A DNA stretch of 64,000 bases from Rhodoferax sp. GW822-FHT02A01 (GTDB taxonomy: Bacteria > Pseudomonadota > Gammaproteobacteria > Burkholderiales > Burkholderiaceae_C): NCBI RefSeq assembly GCF_038784515.1, contig NZ_CP152376.1, positions 2,604,001-2,668,000 of the forward strand, written 5' to 3'. Positions 52,294 through 62,265 of the stretch are shown here, one piece after another. The notes below the pieces were generated by a model that worked only from the letters and a program-made list of their open reading frames with translations, was not told the origin of the DNA and made no database searches. How positions within the stretch are numbered: position 1 is the stretch's first letter; every line of letters starts with the position of its first letter. A program made the translations under genes and the position numbers.

Positions 52294-53289
52294 ATGTCCA
52301 TACAAAAAATCTCCCTGACCACGGTTGGCGCACTGGCACTGGGCGCTGCGGTGATGAGCTTCGTGAGCTCGGGTACCGTGCTCTCGCTGCTGACACAGGC
52401 CACCATCTATGCGGTGTTTGCCATCGGTGTGGGGCTGCTGCTGCGCCAGAACGGCATGGTCAGCTTCGGCCACGCCCTGTTCTTTGGCAGCTCGGGCTAC
52501 GCGGTGGGCCTGTTGCTGCAGGCCAAGGCCGTGCCGGCAGAAATGGCCATTGTGCTCACGCTGGCGGGTTTGCTGCTGGTGGCCTTTGCCATCGGGCTGG
52601 TGATCGTGCGGGTGCCCGGCGTGTCCTTTGGCATGCTGACATTGGCGGTGGGACAGATGTTCTTTCTGACGGCCTCACGTTCCCGCGGGCTTACCGGCGG
52701 GGCAGACGGCATGAACATCGAATGGCCTTCCAGCCTGTTTGGTGTATCCATGTCGGTGCTGACGCGGCCAAGCAGCATGTTCATGCTGAGCTGGGGCACG
52801 CTGGTCATCGTCATCCTGTTGCTCACCCTGCTGCTGGCCACACGCTTTGGCAGCATCACCGAGGCCGTGCGCGACAACGAGGAGCGTGCGCGCTTCATCG
52901 GCATTCGTACCCTGCTGCCACGCGCTGCGGTGTATGCGCTGTCGGCCCTGGTCACTGGCGTGGCCGGCTTGCTCTCGGCCCTCAATACCGGCTTTGTGTC
53001 GCCGGAGAGCCTGCATTGGAGCCTCTCGGGTGTGGCGCTGATGATGGTGGTGGTAGGTGGCTACAAGGCGCTGTGGGGCCCGGCCCTGGGTGCGGTGGTG
53101 TATTTCCTGGCCAAGGACGTTCTGGGCGACTACGCCAGCCACTGGATGGCCATCTTCGGTGTGGCACTGATCGCCGTGATTGTGTTCTCGCCCAGCGGCA
53201 TCGCCGGCATTCTGGACAGGTTGTTGCTGGGACGCCGCCTGGCCCACAAGCCCCACGCTGTCCCCACCGCTGCCACCGTGCGCCACTAG
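52294..53289 (+). CDS. Branched-chain-type ABC permease (LivM family)
   Basis: 331-aa permease. Typical LivM features: NGMVSFGHALFFGSSGYAV, LTGGADGMN and the NEERARFIGI loop that contacts the ATPases. GAGGAG (52282-52287) precedes the ATG at 52294. It starts 10 bases after livH; the LivG-type gene starts 12 bases after its stop. Confidence 0.92.
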   Translation: MSIQKISLTTVGALALGAAVMSFVSSGTVLSLLTQATIYAVFAIGVGLLLRQNGMVSFGHALFFGSSGYAVGLLLQAKAVPAEMAIVLTLAGLLLVAFAIGLVIVRVPGVSFGMLTLAVGQMFFLTASRSRGLTGGADGMNIEWPSSLFGVSMSVLTRPSSMFMLSWGTLVIVILLLTLLLATRFGSITEAVRDNEERARFIGIRTLLPRAAVYALSALVTGVAGLLSALNTGFVSPESLHWSLSGVALMMVVVGGYKALWGPALGAVVYFLAKDVLGDYASHWMAIFGVALIAVIVFSPSGIAGILDRLLLGRRLAHKPHAVPTAATVRH

Positions 53290-53301
53290 GAAGGAAACCC
53301 C

Positions 53302-54021
53302 ATGACGGACTATGTAATGCAGGCCGACGATGTGGCCATCCACTATGGCGGCGTCAAGGCACTCGACGGCGTGTCGCTCACCCTGAAGCAAGGCCAGATC
53401 CGTGGCCTGATCGGCCCCAACGGTGCGGGCAAGACCACGGTGATCAACGCCATCACCGGGCGCCAGCCGCTCACCCGCGGCAAGGTCATGCTCCAAGGCC
53501 AGGACGTGAGCCACACCGATGCGGTGCAGCGGCGCATGCGCGGGCTCTCGCGCTCCTTCCAGCGCACCAGCGTGTTTGGCCAGATGCCGGTACGCAAGCA
53601 GGTGGAGCTGGCCTCGCACATGGTGGGCGTGCCCGACTCCGGTGCCGATGCCGATGACGTGCTGCACGAGCTCTCGCTGGCGCACCTGAGCCACTCCACC
53701 GCACAAGACCTGGGCTATGGCGAGCAGCGCCGCCTGGACTTGGCACTGGCGCTCGTAGGCCGCCCGGCGGTGCTGCTGCTCGACGAGCCCATGGCGGGTC
53801 TGTCGGTGCAGGAGTCGCTGGACCTGGCGCGCCATCTGCAGGCGCTCACCTCGCGGCGCAACGTCTCGGTGCTGCTGGTGGAGCACGACATGGATGTGGT
53901 GTTTGGCATCTCGGACGCCATCACCGTGTTTGAACTGGGCCGCGTCATTGCGCAGGGCACACCGGCCGAGGTGCGTGCCAACCCGCGGGTGCGCGAAGCC
54001 TATCTGGGGAGCGCCGCATGA
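53302..54021 (+). CDS. ABC ATP-binding protein (LivG family)
   Basis: 239-aa ATPase: Walker A GPNGAGKTT; Walker B VLLLDEPMAGLS; signature region DLGYGEQRRLDLALAL, a degenerate LSGGQ as in other LivG proteins; switch His in VEHDMD. One of two ATPases for the Liv-type importer. Its gene overlaps the LivF-type gene by 4 bases. Confidence 0.93.
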   Translation: MTDYVMQADDVAIHYGGVKALDGVSLTLKQGQIRGLIGPNGAGKTTVINAITGRQPLTRGKVMLQGQDVSHTDAVQRRMRGLSRSFQRTSVFGQMPVRKQVELASHMVGVPDSGADADDVLHELSLAHLSHSTAQDLGYGEQRRLDLALALVGRPAVLLLDEPMAGLSVQESLDLARHLQALTSRRNVSVLLVEHDMDVVFGISDAITVFELGRVIAQGTPAEVRANPRVREAYLGSAA

Positions 54022-54716
54022 AGACCCTGTTGCAACTCGATCAGGTGGACGCGTTCTACGGCGCGGCCCACATCCTGCACCGCATGTCACTTGAGGTAAA
54101 GGAAGGCGAGCGCGTGGCGCTCATTGGCCGCAACGGCGTGGGCAAGACCACGGTGGTCAACACCGTGCTGGGGCTGGCAGCGATGAAGGGCGGCGCCATC
54201 CAGATGGCAGGGCGCACCGTGAACCGCCCACGCACCTACATGGCAGCACAACACGGCATTGCGGTGGTGCCGCAGGGGCGCTGCATCGTGGCCAATCTGA
54301 CGGTGGAAGAGAACCTGCAGCTGGGCGCGGCCGTGGCTCGCAAGGGGTTCTGGAACGTGCCGGAAATCTACAAGCTGTTTCCCATCCTGCAGGAGCGCGC
54401 TCATACACCGGGCACGGCCCTCTCGGGTGGACAGCAGCAGATGCTGGCGGTGGGCCGCGCGCTCATGGCCAACCCTTCGCTGATCCTGCTGGATGAGCCC
54501 ACCGAGGGTCTGGCACCAGTCATCGTGGACCAGCTCGGCGAGATCTTCAACAAGGTCGCCGATCAGGGCACGGCGTTGCTGCTGATCGAGCAGAACATGA
54601 CCCTGGTCACCCGGGTGGCCAGACGCTATGTGGCCATGGCCAAGGGCGCTGCCATCGCCCAGGGCGAGGTGCATGCAGGCAGCCTCAACGAGCTGCATGA
54701 ACACGTGATGGTTTGA
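54018..54716 (+). CDS. ABC ATP-binding protein (LivF family)
   Basis: 232-aa ATPase: Walker A GRNGVGKTT; signature LSGGQQQMLAVGRALM; Walker B LILLDEPTEGLAP; switch region LLIEQNM, all standard LivF. It pairs with the preceding LivG protein. A 55-bp gap with a small CCGGA-TCCGG hairpin (54733-54747) and the GAGGAG site separates it from the binding-protein gene. Confidence 0.93.
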   Translation: MKTLLQLDQVDAFYGAAHILHRMSLEVKEGERVALIGRNGVGKTTVVNTVLGLAAMKGGAIQMAGRTVNRPRTYMAAQHGIAVVPQGRCIVANLTVEENLQLGAAVARKGFWNVPEIYKLFPILQERAHTPGTALSGGQQQMLAVGRALMANPSLILLDEPTEGLAPVIVDQLGEIFNKVADQGTALLLIEQNMTLVTRVARRYVAMAKGAAIAQGEVHAGSLNELHEHVMV

Positions 54717-54771
54717 CGCATTTCAACCGGCACCGGACCGTATCCGGCATCCACTACAGAGGAGACAACCC

Positions 54772-55962
54772 ATGAAATCTATGAACTTTCCCCGCCGCAC
54801 TGTCATCGTCTTGGCGCTGCTGGCCGCTTTGCCTGGCGTGACATTGGCGCAGGGCAAGGACCCGGTCAAGGTCGGACTGGTCAGCTCCAAGTCTGGCGTG
54901 TTTGCGCAGCAGGGCGAAGAAGTGATTCGCGCGGTCAAGTTCGCCATTGATGAAGCCAACGCCAAGGGTGGCGTGGACGGCCGCAAGGTGGAAGTGGCAG
55001 AAGCCGATGACGAAGGCACGCCCGACGCGGGTCGGCGTGTAGCCGAGAAGCTGGCACGCGATGGCTACAACCTGCTGATAGGTGCCATTCCTTCGTCCAT
55101 CTCGCTGGCGCTGGGTGCCAACCTGGACCGCTGGGACGCCGCGTACTTTGTGGTGGCCAGCAAGTCCGACAAGATCACCGGCGACTCCTGCAAGCCGCGC
55201 ATGTTCCGCACCAACCATTCCGATGCGATGGACATCGCCATGATCAGCGAATGGGCCAAGAGCTTCAAGGAAAAGACCTATGCCACCCTGGCGGCGGACT
55301 ACGTGTGGGGACGTGACTCTTCCGAGTCCTTCACCAAGGCCGTCAAGGGCCAGGGCAAGGAAGTCAAGCTCAATCTGTACGCGCCGCTGGGCACCAAGGA
55401 CTTTTCGCCCTTCATCGCCCAGCTCAAGGACGCCAATGTGGACGCCATCTGGGTGGCCGAAACCGGGCGTGACGCCATCGCCTTCGTGAAGCAGGCGCAG
55501 GAGTTCGGCCTGATCCCCAAGACCAAGCTCATCGGCCATTCGCTGATCCTCAACTTCATGATCAACGGTACCGACAAGGCACTGGAAGGCACGCCAGGCA
55601 CCACCGGCTACACCCCCGATATCGACAACCCGCGCAACAAGGCGTTCGTCTCTGCATGGAAGGCCAAGTTCAACCGCCTGCCCACCGACAACGAAGGCCA
55701 GGCCTACAACGGTGCACAGGTCATGTTCGAGGGTGTGAAGAAGGCCGGCAGCACCAAACCCGGTGACGTGGCCAAGGCCCTGTCAGGCACCACCATCGAC
55801 AGCATTTACGGCTCGGTGCAGATGCGTGCCGCGGACAACCAATTGGTATTGCCCAATTTCGTGGGCCGTGCCAAGGTGGTGGATGGTGTGCTGCGACCGG
55901 TGATCGAGCAAACGTTTGCTCCTTCGCTCACGCCTGCAGCATCGCCTCTGTGCAAGATGTAA
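54772..55962 (+). CDS. Branched-chain-type ABC substrate-binding protein
   Basis: 396-aa periplasmic protein. Signal peptide (VIVLALLAALPGVTLA) with cleavage before QGKDPVKVGLV; Peripla_BP_6 fold with VGLVSSKSGVFAQQGEE and FAIDEANAKGGVDGRKVEV. It completes the importer at 51432-54716. The amide- or amino-acid-binding branch and the aromatic-acid branch look alike here; context suggests an alicyclic or aromatic acid ligand. Confidence 0.92.
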   Translation: MKSMNFPRRTVIVLALLAALPGVTLAQGKDPVKVGLVSSKSGVFAQQGEEVIRAVKFAIDEANAKGGVDGRKVEVAEADDEGTPDAGRRVAEKLARDGYNLLIGAIPSSISLALGANLDRWDAAYFVVASKSDKITGDSCKPRMFRTNHSDAMDIAMISEWAKSFKEKTYATLAADYVWGRDSSESFTKAVKGQGKEVKLNLYAPLGTKDFSPFIAQLKDANVDAIWVAETGRDAIAFVKQAQEFGLIPKTKLIGHSLILNFMINGTDKALEGTPGTTGYTPDIDNPRNKAFVSAWKAKFNRLPTDNEGQAYNGAQVMFEGVKKAGSTKPGDVAKALSGTTIDSIYGSVQMRAADNQLVLPNFVGRAKVVDGVLRPVIEQTFAPSLTPAASPLCKM

Positions 55963-55973
55963 GCTGCTGACCC

Positions 55974-56405
55974 ATGCCCCATATCCTGATCGATTACACC
56001 GCCAACTTGCAGACACTGGTCGACGAGCGCGAGCTCGTGGACACATTGCATGGCGCGGCGGTGCGGTCCGGGATATTTCCGGTGTGGGGCATCCGTACCT
56101 TTGCCCGCCCGGTCCCGCACTACCGGGTGGGCAATGGGGACCCGGCCAACGGCTTCATCCAGGTGGTGGTGCGCATTGGCCCGGGGCGCGATCTGCCGTT
56201 GCGCCAACACATTGCCGCGCTGCTGTTTGATGCTTTGCTCGATGCCGTCGGCGACAGTTTTGAGGGCAGGCGTATGGCCTGCCAGCTGGAGGTCATGGAG
56301 TTTGACCCCGCGCTCACCTTGTTTCAAAACAATCTGGCCGATGGGGCCGACACGTCTGCGGTGCTGCGCCGCTTTCCGGCGCCCGAGGCAAGCGCGAAGG
56401 GCTGA
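55974..56405 (+). CDS. 5-Carboxymethyl-2-hydroxymuconate isomerase homologue (HpaF-like)
   Basis: 143-aa protein of the CHMI family in the tautomerase superfamily. After removal of Met the N-terminal Pro (PHILIDYTANL) would be the catalytic base. It is slightly longer than the usual ~126 aa. No other homoprotocatechuate (hpa) genes are in view, so it is either a stand-alone isomerase for the preceding transporter's substrate or a remnant. It starts 11 bases after the binding-protein gene. Confidence 0.85.
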   Translation: MPHILIDYTANLQTLVDERELVDTLHGAAVRSGIFPVWGIRTFARPVPHYRVGNGDPANGFIQVVVRIGPGRDLPLRQHIAALLFDALLDAVGDSFEGRRMACQLEVMEFDPALTLFQNNLADGADTSAVLRRFPAPEASAKG

Positions 56406-56428
56406 CTGCGCGCAAGGGCGCCGGGGCA

Positions 56429-56635
56429 CTACTTGGTCAGGATGAGCTTGCCCGCCTTGGTGATCTGTAGCCGGTAGACCTGCTCGCCATAGGCGATGTT
56501 GATGCCTTGCGCATTGCCCAGCAAATCGGACAGTTGCACCAGCTTGCGCTCACCGGCGACCGACTCGCCGGTAGTGGCCGCAGGTGCGGCCTGCCGCTCC
56601 TTCGGTGCGTGGGGCGTGCGGGCTGGATCTTTCAA
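56429..56635 (-). CDS. hemP: Hemin uptake protein HemP
   Basis: 68-aa small protein ending in the HemP core: LVQLSDLLGNAQGINIAYGE, then QVYRLQITKAGKLILTK. The first ~30 residues are a low-complexity extension. It starts in a 4-base overlap with exbD and is the last gene of the iron operon. In Burkholderiales, HemP is Fur-controlled and can act in activation of heme-uptake genes; here it accompanies a siderophore-type receptor. Confidence 0.9.
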   Translation of the reverse strand: MKDPARTPHAPKERQAAPAATTGESVAGERKLVQLSDLLGNAQGINIAYGEQVYRLQITKAGKLILTK

Positions 56636-57054
56636 CGTGCGGGCTCCGTCACAAATGCGATCTTGCGCAAGCCGGCCTGCTTGGCCATGGCCATGGCCTG
56701 GGCCACGTACTCATAGCGCACGGCCTTGTCGCCCTGAATGTGCAGCTCCGGTTGCGGTTCCTTGCCGCTCTCGGCCCGCAGGGTGTTGGCCAGTTGCGTG
56801 GCATCCACGCTCTGGCGGTCCAGGAAGAAGGTGCCCTGTGCGTCCACGCTGAGTTGCAGCACGACAGGCTTTTGCTGCAGCGGCTGGCTGGATGCCACGG
56901 GCAGATCCACCGCCACTGCATGTTTCATCACCGGCACGGTGATGATGAAGATGATCAGCAGCACCAGCATCACGTCCACCAGCGGCGTCATGTTGATCTC
57001 GTTCATCACCTCGCTGTCGGCGTCGGTGCTTGCATCCTGTATTCCGAAGGCCAT
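56632..57054 (-). CDS. exbD: Biopolymer transport protein ExbD
   Basis: 140 aa, one N-terminal membrane helix (PLVDVMLVLLIIFIITVPVM) with the essential membrane Asp in PLVDVML, then a periplasmic domain. It works with ExbB to power TonB. It starts 4 bases after exbB and overlaps hemP. Confidence 0.95.
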   Translation of the reverse strand: MAFGIQDASTDADSEVMNEINMTPLVDVMLVLLIIFIITVPVMKHAVAVDLPVASSQPLQQKPVVLQLSVDAQGTFFLDRQSVDATQLANTLRAESGKEPQPELHIQGDKAVRYEYVAQAMAMAKQAGLRKIAFVTEPAR

Positions 57055-57058
57055 GGCA

Positions 57059-57787
57059 TCAGGCTTTCTTCATGCTGAGCACGACGTTGGCCGCATGTCC
57101 ATCCGGTTGCACGGCTCCCACGCGGGCACCTGTGACGAAGTAAGCGTGCAGGTCGTGTGCAAAGCGGGTGAGCCGGGTGAGTGCCGACTTGTTGCCGCGC
57201 ACCAGTGCGTTGTAGCCCAGCACTGCGGGGATGGCCACGGCCAGACCCAGGGCGGTCATCACCAGGGATTCGCCGATGGGGCCGGCCACCTTGTCGATGC
57301 TGGCCTGGCCGCTGGCGCCAATGCCCATGAGCGCGTGGTAAATGCCCCAGACCGTTCCGAACAGGCCCACGAAAGGCGCGGTGGAGCCGACCGAAGCCAG
57401 AATGGCCAAGCCCGATTGCAGACGCGCCGTGCTGTCATCCATGGCGTTGCGCAGTGCGCGGCTGATCCAGTCGCTGATGTCCAGTGCATCGTGCAGCTGC
57501 GCCTGGGTGTTGCGGTGGTGGCTGCTGGCCTCGAAGCCTGAGCGCGCCAGTTGCACAAACGGGTTGGCCGCCTGTGGCCCCAGGGCGTTGAGACCCAGCG
57601 CAAAGTCCGGGCTGTGCCAGAAGGCTTCGGTGCTGCGCGCCAGTCGCTTGAACTGGATCAGGTCAATGACCTTGAGCAGGATCACCATCCACGAGGCCAG
57701 CGACATGGCCAGCAGCAGCAAAGCGACCAGCCGGATGATCCAGTCGCCCTGGCTCCACAAAGAAATTAGTCCGATGGGGGTTTGCAT
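57059..57787 (-). CDS. exbB: Biopolymer transport protein ExbB
   Basis: 242-aa MotA/TolQ/ExbB proton-channel protein with three membrane helices. Conserved segments are LAILASVGSTAPFVGLFGTV and SLVMTALGLAVAIPAVLGYN. The ATG at 57787 has GGAGT 5 bases upstream on the minus strand; ten further in-frame residues upstream are unlikely. It follows tonB by 16 bases. Confidence 0.95.
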   Translation of the reverse strand: MQTPIGLISLWSQGDWIIRLVALLLLAMSLASWMVILLKVIDLIQFKRLARSTEAFWHSPDFALGLNALGPQAANPFVQLARSGFEASSHHRNTQAQLHDALDISDWISRALRNAMDDSTARLQSGLAILASVGSTAPFVGLFGTVWGIYHALMGIGASGQASIDKVAGPIGESLVMTALGLAVAIPAVLGYNALVRGNKSALTRLTRFAHDLHAYFVTGARVGAVQPDGHAANVVLSMKKA

Positions 57788-57803
57788 AAAGACTCCAAAA
57801 AAA

Positions 57804-58478
57804 TTAATCGAGAACAAAGACCAGAGGGACGTTGAACCACATGGCCTCGGGAATTCCGGAACGTTTGCCGGGCACGTAGCGCCACTTCAAGGCAGTCTCC
57901 ACAGCCGCACGGTCCAGGCGTTCAAAACCGCTGGAGCGCAGGACTTCGGCCTGCTGCGCCACGCCATCGGCACCAATCAAGGTGCGCACCACCACCTTGC
58001 CGGTTTCGCCCAGGCGGCGGCTCATGGCCGGGTAGGCGGGCTTGGGGTTGTGCAGATAATCGGCATCGGACGAGGGCGGTTGCACGACCGGTGCGGGCGC
58101 TGCCGGTGCAGCGGCCACCGCAGGGGCCGCCGGTGCGGCTGCCACGGCGGTGGGCGTGTTGGGTGTGGCCGGCCCTGCGGCAACGGCGGTGACGGGCGCT
58201 GGTGCAGGCGTCATTTCCGGCACAGGGGCAGGTGTTGGAGGCGCCGGCTGCGCGGGCTTGGGCTGTGCCACCGCAGTGGGCTTGACCACCTTGGGTTGCG
58301 GTGCCGGAGGTGCAGGCGGTGTCTCCATAGGCATGACCTCCACCAGCATTTCAGCGGGGGTGACCACGTCTTCCGGCACACGCTGCAACCCGTGCTGCAA
58401 GGCCCAGAGCGCTGCACCATGGCTCAGCAGCACCAGGGCAAACAGCAGCGGGCGGCGGTGACGTACGGCTGCGTTCAT
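57804..58478 (-). CDS. tonB: TonB energy transducer
   Basis: 224 aa. N-terminal anchor ([17 protein letters not shown]), a long Pro/Ala-rich spacer (about residues 50-145, PAPxxP repeats) spanning the periplasm, and a C-terminal TonB domain with [20 protein letters not shown] and the end [11 protein letters not shown]. The ATG at 58478 is in an ATGA overlap with the PiuC stop; a GTG at 58490 is less likely. Confidence 0.95.
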   Translation of the reverse strand: MNAAVRHRRPLLFALVLLSHGAALWALQHGLQRVPEDVVTPAEMLVEVMPMETPPAPPAPQPKVVKPTAVAQPKPAQPAPPTPAPVPEMTPAPAPVTAVAAGPATPNTPTAVAAAPAAPAVAAAPAAPAPVVQPPSSDADYLHNPKPAYPAMSRRLGETGKVVVRTLIGADGVAQQAEVLRSSGFERLDRAAVETALKWRYVPGKRSGIPEAMWFNVPLVFVLD

Positions 58479-59158
58479 GTATCGGCCCACATGCGCAGCA
58501 GGTTGTGGTAGCAGCCGGTGAGCTTGACCACTTCCGCGGTGTCGCCACCCTTGCGGCGCAGGTCCAGGATGGCCATGTCCATGTCGTACAGCAGGCGGCG
58601 CTGCGCGTCCTGGCGCACCATGCTTTCGATCCAGAAGAAGCTGGCGATGCGTTCGCCGCGGGTCACCGGCTCGACCCGGTGCACCGAGGTGCCGGGGTAC
58701 ATCACCAGGTCGCCCGCGTCGAACTTCACGCGCTGTTCGCCGTAGGTATCCTGCACCACCAGCTCGCCACCGTCGTAGCTGTCCGGGTCACTCAGGAACA
58801 GCGTGCAGGAGATGTCCGTGCGCACATGCTTGGCCGTGGCCGCGTGCGTGCGCACCGCGTTGTCGATGTGGTCGCCAAAGGCGTTGCTCTCGCCGCCGTA
58901 GCGGTTGAACAGCGGTGGGTAGACCGTCTTGGGCAGGGCGCCGGTGACGAACTGCGGATTGCGCGCCAGCGCCACCGACACCAGGTGCCGGGCCTGCTGC
59001 GCGTTGGCGCAGTCTTCCGGCAGTTGCCGGTTGTTCTTGACGGCCGCACTCTGGGTGCCTGCGGTGACGCGCCCGTCGACCCAATCTGCGCTCAGGAGCA
59101 GATGGCGGATCTGGTGCAGTTCGTCAGCGGTCAGTGCCTGGTGGATTCGCAGCAGCAT
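58475..59158 (-). CDS. piuC: Fe(II)/2-oxoglutarate dioxygenase, PiuC/PKHD type
   Basis: 227-aa PKHD-type hydroxylase. The iron triad is His97 and Asp99 (FGDHIDN) with His160 (SVHRVEP); Arg170 would bind 2-oxoglutarate. It is coupled to tonB by a 4-base overlap and follows the receptor gene by 22 bases. Genes of this family are regularly linked to catecholate siderophore receptors, yet their substrate is unknown. Confidence 0.93.
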   Translation of the reverse strand: MLLRIHQALTADELHQIRHLLLSADWVDGRVTAGTQSAAVKNNRQLPEDCANAQQARHLVSVALARNPQFVTGALPKTVYPPLFNRYGGESNAFGDHIDNAVRTHAATAKHVRTDISCTLFLSDPDSYDGGELVVQDTYGEQRVKFDAGDLVMYPGTSVHRVEPVTRGERIASFFWIESMVRQDAQRRLLYDMDMAILDLRRKGGDTAEVVKLTGCYHNLLRMWADT

Positions 59159-59180
59159 GGTGAGAGGTTTCCTGTCGGGT

Positions 59181-61391
59181 TCAGAGGTTGGCGGTCCAGG
59201 TCAGACGCACGCTACGTCCCGGTGCCAGACTGGGCCAGCCTTGGTAGAGCGAGCTGTAGTAGACGGTGTCACCCACGTTGTCGATATTGAGCTTGAGGGC
59301 GTTGCGTGGGTTGATCTGGTATTCGACCAAGGCATCGGCCTTCACATAACCGGGCGCAGTGTTGGCCAGGCTTGCAGCGCTCGAAGAGGCCGGATGGTTT
59401 TCGCTCACCGCTGTGATGCCGCCGCCAACGCGCCATTTGTCATCCAGGCGGTAGGTGGTCCACAGATTGGCTTGCTTGGCAGGTGTCAGACCGGGGTTGA
59501 GGCCGACCGTGGCTTGCGACGCGGCACTGGATCCCGCCTGGTCGATCACACCGTTCATGAACACCAATCCGGCAAAAATTTCCCAGCGTTCAGTCAGCTT
59601 GCCCTGGACTTCAAACTCCAGCGAGTCGGTGTGGCGTTGGCCCGAGAGCAGGTATTCACCGGTGCTCTGGTTGATGTCGGTATTGCGTTCGTTGTACTTG
59701 TCGGTGCGGGCCAGTGCCGTGCGTACCGAGAGGTCGCCATCGGCCAGCTCCCACTTGATGCCGACTTCTATGTTGCGGCTGCTCTCCGGTGGTGTGTTGG
59801 CCGTGTTGGCGTCGTACTGGTAGAGGTCGCCCGAGGTGTTGAAGGAGGTGCCGTAGGAAGCGTAATAGCTGACCGTTTCCGTGGGCTGGTACATCAGGCC
59901 CAGGCGCTTGCTCCAGACCGAGTCGGTGCGTGACAGGGTGCCACCGGTCAGGCGGTCATAGTCACCGCCGAACTGGTCCCAGCGCAGACCCGCCACCACT
60001 TTCCAGAAGTCGGTGAGGGAGACGGTATCCTGGACATACAGGCCCAGCGTGGTGGCTTTGAACGTGTTGGCCCAGTTCTTGATGCGAGTGTCTGCGACTG
60101 CGGCATTGCTGGCTGCGGCCACAGTAGTGGCCGGTTTGGCCGGTACGTTGGAGTAGGTATAGCGGGTGGAGCGCTCCAGTGCGTATTCAGCGCCCAGCAG
60201 CAGTTCCTGCTTCAGGTTGAACCATTCGCCTCGGGTCAGGTAGTCGCTCTGCAAGAAGGTGTGGTGCTCTTCACCGGCGCGGGTCTGGTTGCCGCGGTTG
60301 ACGGTGGTGTTGCCGTTCAGGTTGTCTTGCGTGACGGTATTCGCAAAGGCGTTGAGCTGTGTTGCCCACAGGTCCCGACGGTATTGGCCGTCACGCACCT
60401 TGGTCTTGAGGCTGCTGCCGTCATCAAAGTAGTGTGTGTACGAAGCGGTGGCGATATCGGCACTGTCGCGCTGGTAGTCGGAATCCACGCCATACCACTT
60501 GTCGGTGGGCAGTGGTGCCGGCGCGCCCTGCAGCCAGCGGCCGCCCAGATCCGGCTTGTCGTTGTAGTCCAGGTGGTACACGCTGAAGTGCCATTCGTCC
60601 GTGGTGCCCAGACCAATGCCGTAATCGGCGGCCAGCCCGCGGCGATGGGTGCCAGCCTTGTCTGCGCGGCCATCCCAGTCGGTGGACATGAGGTCGAAGC
60701 GCAATGCCGAATCTTCACTGGTGGCGACGTTGAAGTCACCATCCAGGCGCAGGTAGTTGCCGGTGCCTACGGTGGTGTTGATCTCCGATGCGGTGCCCTT
60801 GTGTGCCTGCTTGCTGACCTGGTTGACCACGCCGCCAGTAGAACCGCGACCAAACAGCATGGAGGCGGAGCCGCGCAGCACTTCGATGTTCTGCAGGTTG
60901 AAGGTGTCGCGGTTGTACTGGGCGATGTCACGCATGCCGTCCAGATAGATGTCGCCAGCCACGGTAAAGCCACGCAGGCGGATGTTGTCGCCGATGCGCC
61001 CGCCTTCGCCGGCTTCAAAGGTAATGCCGGGGACGTTTTGCAGGGCGCCCTTGAGCGTGTCCTTGCCTTCGTCGTGGATGAGCTTTTCGGTGACAACCGT
61101 CAACGATTGCGGGATGTCCTTGGCGGCTGCCTGTGTCTTGCCCACCGACACCACGCCGCTCTGGTATGTCTGGCTGTTGCGATCCCGTGTGCCGGAAATG
61201 GTGACCGGCTTGAGCGTTTTGGTCTCTTCACCTGCGGGAGTGTCCTGCACGGTCTGGGCACATACGTTGAGCGAACCGGCGAGCAACAGCGCCCCCAGTG
61301 GCAGCAGGGCAGCGGCAGATGTCGGCGAGCAGTGCATAGGCATCGCGGCGGCGTTGCGAAGGCGTTTTTTGGAAGAAAGAGAACGTGGCAT
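59181..61391 (-). CDS. TonB-dependent siderophore receptor (Fiu/CirA-like)
   Basis: 736-aa outer-membrane receptor. Signal peptide ends near NVCA; a TonB-box-like KPVTISG lies near residues 41-47; the plug domain is [12 protein letters not shown] to VNQVSKQ; a C-terminal beta-barrel ends in [10 protein letters not shown] with the expected aromatic-rich girdle. [15 protein letters not shown] is typical of ferric-catecholate receptors. First gene of a six-gene operon under a Fur-box-like site at 61496. The exact siderophore is unknown and no biosynthesis genes are present. Confidence 0.93.
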   Translation of the reverse strand: MPRSLSSKKRLRNAAAMPMHCSPTSAAALLPLGALLLAGSLNVCAQTVQDTPAGEETKTLKPVTISGTRDRNSQTYQSGVVSVGKTQAAAKDIPQSLTVVTEKLIHDEGKDTLKGALQNVPGITFEAGEGGRIGDNIRLRGFTVAGDIYLDGMRDIAQYNRDTFNLQNIEVLRGSASMLFGRGSTGGVVNQVSKQAHKGTASEINTTVGTGNYLRLDGDFNVATSEDSALRFDLMSTDWDGRADKAGTHRRGLAADYGIGLGTTDEWHFSVYHLDYNDKPDLGGRWLQGAPAPLPTDKWYGVDSDYQRDSADIATASYTHYFDDGSSLKTKVRDGQYRRDLWATQLNAFANTVTQDNLNGNTTVNRGNQTRAGEEHHTFLQSDYLTRGEWFNLKQELLLGAEYALERSTRYTYSNVPAKPATTVAAASNAAVADTRIKNWANTFKATTLGLYVQDTVSLTDFWKVVAGLRWDQFGGDYDRLTGGTLSRTDSVWSKRLGLMYQPTETVSYYASYGTSFNTSGDLYQYDANTANTPPESSRNIEVGIKWELADGDLSVRTALARTDKYNERNTDINQSTGEYLLSGQRHTDSLEFEVQGKLTERWEIFAGLVFMNGVIDQAGSSAASQATVGLNPGLTPAKQANLWTTYRLDDKWRVGGGITAVSENHPASSSAASLANTAPGYVKADALVEYQINPRNALKLNIDNVGDTVYYSSLYQGWPSLAPGRSVRLTWTANL

Positions 61392-61485
61392 AGCTAAACA
61401 GACCTTTGGGTTTGATTTGGCTGGCTATGGCACGGACAGCGGGATGCTGCGTGATGTGGCTGGCTGGGGTTAACGGACGCTTTAC

Positions 61486-61491
61486 ATTATA
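61486..61491 (-). promoter_or_regulatory. -10 element of the iron operon
   Basis: Perfect TATAAT on the minus strand, about 95 bases upstream of the receptor start and immediately downstream of the Fur-box-like site. No strong -35 hexamer is seen at optimal spacing, as is common where an operator overlaps it. Confidence 0.55.
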
Positions 61492-61495
61492 CACA

Positions 61496-61514
61496 AATGA
61501 GAACCATTCGCATT
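61496..61514 (-). promoter_or_regulatory. Fur box upstream of the siderophore receptor
   Basis: On the minus strand this reads AATGCGAATGGTTCTCATT, a near-palindromic Fur-type site of the betaproteobacterial kind. It overlaps the probable -35 region of the receptor operon, the classical place for iron-dependent repression. It also lies 52 bases before the divergent yceH gene. Confidence 0.8.
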
Positions 61515-61565
61515 AACGAATATCAAACCGGTCTATAGAATGGGTCGAAAAACAACATCTGTCTT

Positions 61566-62258
61566 ATGACCACTCCCACACCGACTCCCGTCCGTCCCTT
61601 GCTCACCGATATTGAAGCCCGCGTCCTGGGCACGCTGATGGAAAAAGCGCGCACTGTGCCCGACAGCTACCCTTTGTCCCTCAATTCGCTGACGCTGGGG
61701 TGCAACCAGAAGACCAGTCGCGACCCCTTGATGGAACTCGGTGAGTCCCAGGTGGCCAGTGCGGTGGCCAGTCTGCGCGAGCAAGGGCTGGTGCACGAGA
61801 CGACCGGTGGACGCACCACCAAGTTCACCCACAACTTTCAGCGCGGCGTTGGTGTGTATGAGCAAGCGGCGGTGTTGCTGGGCATGCTGATGCTGCGCGG
61901 ACCGCAGACAGCCGGTGAGCTGCGGCTCAATACCGAGCGCTGGTACAAATTTGCGGACATCTCTTCCGTTGAAGGTTTCCTGGAGGAGCTGCTGGAGCGT
62001 TCAGAAGAAAAAGGCGGGCCATTGGTCGTCAAGTTGCCACGCCTTGCCGGCACCCGTGAGCAGCGTTGGGCACATCTGTTGTGTGGTGAAGTGGATGTGC
62101 AGGCCCTGGAATCGGGTCGCGTGAGCCACGGCGCAAGCGGCAACAACGAGCGCATCGAAAGGCTGGAGCGAGAAGTGGCCGAGTTGCGCAGCATCGTGCA
62201 CAAGCTCTGCGGCGAGTTGGGGATCTCGGCGGACGCTGCGGCCGACACCCCGAACTAA
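61566..62258 (+). CDS. yceH: YceH (DUF480) family protein
   Basis: 230-aa DUF480 protein with tandem winged helices ([39 protein letters not shown]) and a C-terminal short coiled coil ([19 protein letters not shown]). Widely conserved in proteobacteria with unsettled function. Unrelated to the neighbouring iron operon apart from sharing its spacer. Confidence 0.93.
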   Translation: MTTPTPTPVRPLLTDIEARVLGTLMEKARTVPDSYPLSLNSLTLGCNQKTSRDPLMELGESQVASAVASLREQGLVHETTGGRTTKFTHNFQRGVGVYEQAAVLLGMLMLRGPQTAGELRLNTERWYKFADISSVEGFLEELLERSEEKGGPLVVKLPRLAGTREQRWAHLLCGEVDVQALESGRVSHGASGNNERIERLEREVAELRSIVHKLCGELGISADAAADTPN

Positions 62259-62265
62259 AGCCGGT

